From Desulfobotulus mexicanus (GTDB taxonomy: Bacteria; Desulfobacterota; Desulfobacteria; Desulfobacterales; ASO4-4): a stretch of 35,198 nt of DNA. The stretch is from NCBI RefSeq assembly GCF_006175995.1, contig NZ_VDMB01000005.1:13-35210 (forward strand), given 5' to 3'. Position 1 is the first letter of the stretch. Every line of letters begins with the position of its first letter. Shown in pieces: positions 31,120-35,198 of this stretch. A program made the translations under genes and the position numbers. The notes under the pieces are model-generated. The model saw nothing but the letters and a program-made list of their open reading frames with translations, did not search any database and was not told the DNA's origin.

Positions 31120-33211
31120 CCTGTTCTCCTTTGTTCATGGCAGCATAGGCCAGAATACCGATGGTTGATGCATTGTGCAGGGCGGCGGAGGTTAGGGTGC
31201 TGATGCGTCCCGTACCCGCCAGAACCAGCAGGGTTGAATTGATACCCACCGCAGACCAGAGGGAATTATGCAGCACCCTTGCCGTGTCCCGGGCAATGCT
31301 TCTTGCCAGTACAAGGCCTTTCAGATCATCTTTCATAAGTATAACCTGGGCCGCATCCCTTGCCAGATCAGCACCTTCGGACATGCAGATGCCCACATCC
31401 GCAGAAAGCAGAGCCGGAGAATCATTCACCCCGTCCCCCACAAAGGCAACCTTTCTGCCTTCTTCCTTAAGCCTCGCCACAATACGGGCTTTGTCCTCGG
31501 GTTTCAGGCCTGCATGAACCTCATCCAGCTCTTTTAACTGATCCGCAACGGCGTGTACAGGTCTCGGCTGATCTCCGCTGAGCATCACAAGGTGATTAAA
31601 TCCTGAAGCTTTCAGGGCTTTCAGGGTGTCTCCAGCTTCGCTGCGCAGGGTATCCCTTAGGGCCATGAGTGCCACAAGCCTTCCTTCCAGAGCCATATAC
31701 AGAAGGGTTTTTCCTTCATCCTGAAGGAGGTCCGCCTTACCATCCACCTGCGTACAGGAAATCCCCTCATCTTCTTCTATGAAGTGGCGGCTTCCAACCA
31801 GTACACGCTTGTCATCCACATAGGCAGAAACGCCGTGGGCCACAATGAAATCCACCTGACTTATGGGCGGCAGGCTGAGATTTTTTTCCCTGGCAGCCTT
31901 CAGAACAGCCCTGGCAACCGGGTGACCGTAATGTTCTTCCGCACCTGCTGCCAGAGCCAGTACCTCATCTTCGGTGAAATCTTCCAAAGGCAGAATATCC
32001 GTAAGTTCCAGAAGCCCGTGGGTTAGGGTGCCGGTTTTATCAAAAATAAGGGTATCCACACTGCCCAGGGCCTCCAGGGCCTGGGCACCCTTTAGCAGCA
32101 CCCCGTTCTGGCCTGCATGGTACATGGCCGTGCGCACGGCCACGGGCGTTGCAAGCTTGATGGCACAGGAATAATCCACAGCCAGTACGGATGCGGCCCT
32201 GGCCGCTGAGCCGGTCAGGGCGTAAACACCAAGACCAATGCCGAAGGTCAGGGGCACCAGCCGGTCTGCCAGAGTATTACTCCAGCGCTGATGGCCGGAC
32301 TGGGTTCGCAGTGATTTTTCCAGAAACTTTCCGATTCGGGCCATGCTGGTTTCCTTGCCCACATTCAGGGCTTCCACCCTCAGCCTGCCTTCTTCAATGA
32401 TACCACCGGAAAGCACTTCTATTCCGGGACGGGCATGGACGGGAGAGGATTCTCCAGTAATGGAACAGGCATTTACGGAAGCTTCGCCGGATATCACAAG
32501 CCCGTCCACGGGAATCATTTCTCCGGGACCGCAGATCACAATATCCCCCACCATGGCCTGATCCGAGTCAATCAAAACCTCGGCACCATCCCTTTCCACC
32601 CTGAGCCGGTCTGCCTGGGGGCGAAGGAGGTTTTTCAGAAGATCATTGGCCTGACGGGTGCTGGATTCTTCAAGGTAGGCAGCCATGGAGAGCATAGCTC
32701 CCACGGCGTTACCCACAAAATAATTTTTCCGGGCCAGAGACATCAGCCTTACGGAAGCATCCAGCACTTCCACCTTAAGGCCTTCAGTGACAAGGGTTTC
32801 AGCACCGTTCATAAGGGTAGGAATGGACAGTGCCCAGGAAAAAGGACCCTGAAGGGATCTGGGCAGAAAGGGGGTTATGGCTGCCGCAAAGGTGCGGGTT
32901 CCCACCTCAAAAAGATCCGGCCCGCTTCCCCGGGGAGCTTCCGGCAGGAATGCCTCATTGGGAAGGTTTTTCAGCCGGATCATAATTTCATCCCGCACAT
33001 CGGCTCCGGGATCATGCTCCACCACAATGGAGCCGGAACCTGTGTTCATGCGCACCTGAAATACAGCGGGAAGGGCGGCAATGAAGGCGGTCACATAGTC
33101 GGGATCCAGGGCAGGATTGGTGAAGACTCTGCTTTTCACACGGAATCTTCCCGGAATGCTGTGTACCACCTGAACAGAGGGATTGTCTGGCATATATCGG
33201 ATTCGACTCAT
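31103..33211 (-). CDS. fezB: P1B-type ATPase of the ferrosome (FezB-like, P1B-6) class
   Basis: A 702-residue P-type ATPase. It has the actuator TGES (252-255), phosphorylation site DKTGTLT (D391), nucleotide-site HP (430-431) and hinge GDGVND (592-597). The metal-site helix has SCA (348-350, DYSCAIKLATP) where Cu/Zn pumps have CPC. SCA marks the P1B-6 group, whose known members make ferrosomes. The N-terminus lacks a CxxC metal domain; it starts SRIRYMPDNP, followed by a basic IPGRFRVKSRVF stretch and a ferredoxin-like HMA remnant. It should move iron across a membrane, in ferrosomes into the vesicle. The start overlaps the upstream 80-residue gene (ATGA) and the end overlaps the triple-FeoA gene. 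Confidence 0.85.
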   Translation of the reverse strand: MSRIRYMPDNPSVQVVHSIPGRFRVKSRVFTNPALDPDYVTAFIAALPAVFQVRMNTGSGSIVVEHDPGADVRDEIMIRLKNLPNEAFLPEAPRGSGPDLFEVGTRTFAAAITPFLPRSLQGPFSWALSIPTLMNGAETLVTEGLKVEVLDASVRLMSLARKNYFVGNAVGAMLSMAAYLEESSTRQANDLLKNLLRPQADRLRVERDGAEVLIDSDQAMVGDIVICGPGEMIPVDGLVISGEASVNACSITGESSPVHARPGIEVLSGGIIEEGRLRVEALNVGKETSMARIGKFLEKSLRTQSGHQRWSNTLADRLVPLTFGIGLGVYALTGSAARAASVLAVDYSCAIKLATPVAVRTAMYHAGQNGVLLKGAQALEALGSVDTLIFDKTGTLTHGLLELTDILPLEDFTEDEVLALAAGAEEHYGHPVARAVLKAAREKNLSLPPISQVDFIVAHGVSAYVDDKRVLVGSRHFIEEDEGISCTQVDGKADLLQDEGKTLLYMALEGRLVALMALRDTLRSEAGDTLKALKASGFNHLVMLSGDQPRPVHAVADQLKELDEVHAGLKPEDKARIVARLKEEGRKVAFVGDGVNDSPALLSADVGICMSEGADLARDAAQVILMKDDLKGLVLARSIARDTARVLHNSLWSAVGINSTLLVLAGTGRISTLTSAALHNASTIGILAYAAMNKGEQDALQS

Positions 33212-33450
33212 GGGGATTTTTTCTTTTTCGGGGTGTAGAGAAGATGATGCCAGGCACTTAAGCCCACCAGCGCAGCACCGGCAGCCACATGAAGACGACG
33301 GGAGTTTTTTGAATTTACCAGACCCGTGACTACTGTTGCTCCCAGACAGAGGGCCAGCCCCAGCTTCACCCTGTCCCTTTTCTTACGGATTTCCCCAGCA
33401 CGGGATACCTTCCCTGCTGTGCTTCTCCCCTGACATTCCATGGGATTCAT
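33208..33450 (-). CDS. 80-residue two-helix protein with membrane histidines, ferrosome-like cluster
   Basis: A short basic N-terminus (1-26) is followed by two hydrophobic helices (about 27-46 LGLALCLGATVVTGLV and 52-71 RLHVAAGAALVGLSAWHHLLY) and a Lys-rich end (TPKKKKSP). H54, and H68-H69 at the other end of helix two, could bind haem or iron; the LH..(A)G.........HH.L pattern recalls half of a cytochrome b-like or DUF4405-like bundle. AGGAGG precedes the ATG. Its stop overlaps the ATPase start by 4 nt, so it is made with the ATPase. No named family is certain. Confidence 0.72.
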   Translation of the reverse strand: MNPMECQGRSTAGKVSRAGEIRKKRDRVKLGLALCLGATVVTGLVNSKNSRRLHVAAGAALVGLSAWHHLLYTPKKKKSP

Positions 33451-33535
33451 GGCTGCCTCCTATAGTCTGCTCAAAATGATTCCCTGCCCTTGAACGATAA
33501 CCCTCTGATAATAAAAAGGGTTGATGGATTGAGCT

Positions 33536-33569
33536 GTAGGGGCAGGCACCTGTGCCTGCCCGCCCCTAC
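33536..33569. repeat. REP-like palindrome inside the cluster
   Basis: GTAGGGGCAGGCAC pairs with GTGCCTGCC..CCCCTAC over a 2-nt loop, with a three-base bulge on the right arm. It lies in the 159-nt gap between the Tyr-rich and the 80-residue genes. No T-tract follows. Sequences of this GTAGGGGC...GCCCCTAC type are common scattered palindromes in bacterial genomes. Here it could trim or stabilise mRNA and so alter the ratio of upstream to downstream products. Confidence 0.75.
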
Positions 33570-33609
33570 GGGAATCCTTTGTTCTCATTTCATTATAATG
33601 ATCAAATAA

Positions 33610-33984
33610 TCAGGATTCCTTCTGGCTCATTTCAGCCCGGATATCATGAATCTGTTCCTTAACTTCCTCTACTCCGCCCTGTACAGCAGACCATATTTTC
33701 ACCACACCGCCCACAAGGGCCTTCTGTATGGTTGGGTTGGTCAGTACAAGGGCGGCAGCAGCCCCCACCACAAAGCCTTTAAGATAGCCGGAATTGCGGA
33801 AATCCACCCAGCTTTCATAGCTGCCCGGTGCCTGGGGTGGATAATAAGCCTGGCCATCGGAATGTACGAGATACTCATTGGGGTCAGCCTGATATCCATA
33901 GGAATAAGCGGTATTATATTCCTGGGGAGCGTAATTATAGCCTGTCTGGGGGTAGTAATAGTAGGGCGTATTATTATGGCTCAT
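33610..33984 (-). CDS. Tyr/Pro-rich protein with a Gly-rich membrane module, ferrosome-like cluster
   Basis: A 124-residue protein. Residues 1-60 are low-complexity and very rich in Tyr, Pro, Gln and Asn (PYYYYPQTGYNYAPQ). Residues 66-90 form a Gly/Ala-rich hydrophobic hairpin or helix (SGYLKGFVVGAAAALVLTNP). Residues 91-124 are an amphipathic helix ending in charged residues (VEEVKEQIHDIRAEM). The middle module matches the C-terminus of the Pro/Gln-repeat protein two genes upstream (KG..VG......LT....KA). The type suggests a protein that binds or shapes vesicle membrane, with the floppy part in the cytoplasm. AGGAG lies 7 nt before the ATG. Called from sequence shape, not from a known family. 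Confidence 0.75.
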   Translation of the reverse strand: MSHNNTPYYYYPQTGYNYAPQEYNTAYSYGYQADPNEYLVHSDGQAYYPPQAPGSYESWVDFRNSGYLKGFVVGAAAALVLTNPTIQKALVGGVVKIWSAVQGGVEEVKEQIHDIRAEMSQKES

Positions 33985-34071
33985 ATTGTTCTCCTGTTCA
34001 TATATGGATCAGAAAGGGACAGGGCTGTATTTCTTAAGAAGCCCCCATGTTGTCCCGTTTTATGTAAGGAA

Positions 34072-34410
34072 TCAGGCCTTTTTGTCGGATACAGCCTTGT
34101 CAGCAAGGTATTTTACACCAATGGTTACGGAAAGAAGCCCCAGGAGAGAAAGGGTGCCCCGAAGCCCCACCGCACTCACGGCTGCTGTTCCAATGGCCGT
34201 TGCTATACCCGTGGTGGCACTTTCCTTAAGCACATCCTTGACAGCTGCTTCCTTTGTTATTTCATCCTCCTTTACCCTTCGGATGTTTTTTGCTGTGGCG
34301 ATGCTGCCTCCCACAAGGGCTCCTGCAGCACCCATGGCCAGGGAGGCTCTGGGCGCAACACCGATGTGCAGGCTGGTCGGGTTTGTGTTCTGCATATCCA
34401 TGCGGCTCAT
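34072..34410 (-). CDS. 112-residue hydrophobic protein of the ferrosome-like cluster
   Basis: Two Ala/Gly-rich hydrophobic stretches (about 24-38, LAMGAAGALVGGSIA, and about 68-100, GIATAIGTAAVSAVGLRGTLSLLGLLSVTIGVKYL) are separated by a charged helix (KNIRRVKEDEITKEAAVKDVLKESA). The plan, two small-residue-rich helices round a charged linker, is like membrane-vesicle proteins such as those of magnetosomes, without proven homology. The N-terminus is Met/Asn/Thr-rich. It starts with an ATGA overlap on the stop of the repeat protein, so both are coupled. Function unknown; association with the iron vesicle membrane is inferred from the locus. Confidence 0.72.
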   Translation of the reverse strand: MSRMDMQNTNPTSLHIGVAPRASLAMGAAGALVGGSIATAKNIRRVKEDEITKEAAVKDVLKESATTGIATAIGTAAVSAVGLRGTLSLLGLLSVTIGVKYLADKAVSDKKA

Positions 34411-35198
34411 AGGTCGGCCTCCTCTTTTGGCTGGGTATTGTTTTCAGATGAAGTTTGTTCTGCTGAAGCTGCGGCACCGGAGAGTCCGGCCAAGCCCTTT
34501 GCCAGCATGGCTTTTGGCGCATCCGTTGTGAAAAGAAGGGTGATACCCGTACCGACCAGGGCCCCTTTCCAGAAGTCTGAACTCACGGTCTGGAAGAAAT
34601 TCATGAAGCCAGAGATATCCGGCTGTCCATTGGCTGCGTCACGGATCAGGCCATAAAGATGACCATAGTGCATGGCCATATCCTGAGGGTTGGGCATCTG
34701 ACCTGCGTGGGCTGTTCCCGGAGGCGGCCCGTAAAAGGGTGCCCCGTTGGGATAGGGAGGTGCATAACCCGGCATGGCGTGGGAAGAAGATGTGGCAGAG
34801 GAACCCTTGCAGCATCCTCCCGCATGTCCGGATTTTTCAGAAGGGCTGGTTCCGGGGCTTTCCTTTGTACCCTGACCGCAGGATGCCTCTTCGGCCTGAG
34901 GAGGGGCTTCTTGGGGAGTCTGGCCTGGCATGGGATATCCCTGGGGAGCAAACTTAGGAGGCTGACCCGGCATGGGATAGCCCTGGGGTGCAAATTTAGG
35001 AGGCTGACCCGGCATGGGATATCCCTGGGGTGCAAATTTAGGAGGCTGTCCCGGCATGGGATATCCCTGTGGTGCAAATTGAGGAGCCTGCCTAGGCATG
35101 GGCTGACCCTGGGGTGCAAATTGAGGAGCCTGACCCGGCATGGGATAGCCCTGAGGTGCAAACTGGGGAGGCTGCTGACCCGGCATGGGATAACCCTG
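34407..35198 (-). CDS. Pro/Gln-rich repeat protein with a C-terminal membrane module (5' end beyond window)
   Basis: At least 263 residues; the frame is open through the right edge as repeat sequence (QGYP before the first visible Met), so that Met is unlikely to be the start. Residues 1-95 (from the Met at 35186) are tandem 14-residue units of the form QGYPMPGQPPKFAP. A Ser/Gly region with C103 and C125-C126 (GGCCKG) and a second Pro/Gly/Tyr region follow. The C-terminus (204-231, SDFWKGALVGTGITLLFTTD) is the same hydrophobic module as in the Tyr-rich protein. Tyr-, Pro- and Gln-rich repeats with cysteines suggest a flexible, possibly condensing, cytoplasmic arm on the iron vesicle. First visible gene of the cluster. 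Confidence 0.75.
   Translation of the reverse strand, partial: QGYPMPGQQPPQFAPQGYPMPGQAPQFAPQGQPMPRQAPQFAPQGYPMPGQPPKFAPQGYPMPGQPPKFAPQGYPMPGQPPKFAPQGYPMPGQTPQEAPPQAEEASCGQGTKESPGTSPSEKSGHAGGCCKGSSATSSSHAMPGYAPPYPNGAPFYGPPPGTAHAGQMPNPQDMAMHYGHLYGLIRDAANGQPDISGFMNFFQTVSSDFWKGALVGTGITLLFTTDAPKAMLAKGLAGLSGAAASAEQTSSENNTQPKEEADL
34902..35198 (-). repeat. seven 42-nt tandem repeats coding 14-residue units
   Basis: Seven near-identical in-frame units of 42 nt (one with an extra codon) run to the window edge. Three central units are almost the same at protein level (GYPMPGQPPKFAP). More copies probably lie beyond the edge. Such arrays change copy number by slippage or recombination. Confidence 0.9.

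Noticed and set aside
31103-33211. Copper or zinc exporting ATPase (CopA/ZntA)
   Set aside because: The CPC motif and the CxxC N-terminal domain are missing, and SCA is present.

Overview
The window looks like a piece of the chromosome of a strictly anaerobic, mesophilic bacterium, most likely a sulfate-reducing or related member of the Desulfobacterota (my inference from gene content, not from a marker gene). The pointers are a tungsten/molybdenum aldehyde:ferredoxin oxidoreductase, a sensory-type [FeFe]-hydrogenase homologue, a biotin-dependent sodium-pump/transcarboxylase operon of the kind used in propionate/succinate metabolism, and a P1B-type ATPase cluster resembling ferrosome (fez) loci, first described in Desulfovibrio magneticus. 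Genes are closely packed, with many 4-nt start/stop overlaps and good Shine-Dalgarno sites. No rRNA, tRNA or CRISPR array was seen.

Layout. 0-1.6 kb: the end of an insertion-sequence transposase, a short possible ThpR fragment and two small hypothetical genes. 1.7-3.0 kb: a MATE exporter (minus). 3.26-8.57 kb: a plus-strand operon of aldehyde oxidoreductase, thioredoxin-like [2Fe-2S] ferredoxin, [FeFe]-hydrogenase-like PAS sensor and SpoIIE/PP2C phosphatase, which reads as an electron-flow enzyme joined to a redox-sensing signalling module. 8.6-12.2 kb: three poorly known genes. 12.2-18.2 kb: a six-gene minus-strand operon (CoA-carboxyltransferase, small subunit, 5S-type carboxyltransferase fused to biotin carrier, cyclic-nucleotide-binding-like protein, gamma-like subunit, beta Na+ pump). 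18.8-21.9 kb: a secreted small protein followed by an ABC-type ATPase, permease and large membrane-anchored protein in one coupled operon.

21.9-25.4 kb is an accessory island. It holds a membrane coiled-coil gene that ends inside a well-formed integron attC site, a GIY-YIG/DUF4357-like gene, a YefM-YoeB toxin-antitoxin pair and an msrB-msrA pair. 25.4-30.4 kb returns to ordinary chromosome: an Sfp-type phosphopantetheinyl transferase, a radical SAM protein with an unrecognised N-terminal domain, a YfaZ-like outer-membrane protein, a UspA protein and a HAD phosphatase.

30.4 kb to the right edge is the most interesting part: a minus-strand cluster of six genes that looks like a ferrosome system. 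In transcription order it encodes a Pro/Gln-rich 14-residue-repeat protein with a C-terminal membrane module (cut by the window edge), a 112-aa hydrophobic protein, a Tyr/Pro-rich protein with a related membrane module, an 80-aa two-helix histidine-containing protein, a P1B-ATPase with an SCA rather than CPC membrane motif (FezB-like), and a protein of three tandem FeoA-like domains whose gene overlaps the ATPase gene. The proposed job is loading iron into, and shaping, a membrane-bounded iron store. The small proteins and the triple-FeoA protein are the least explained parts.
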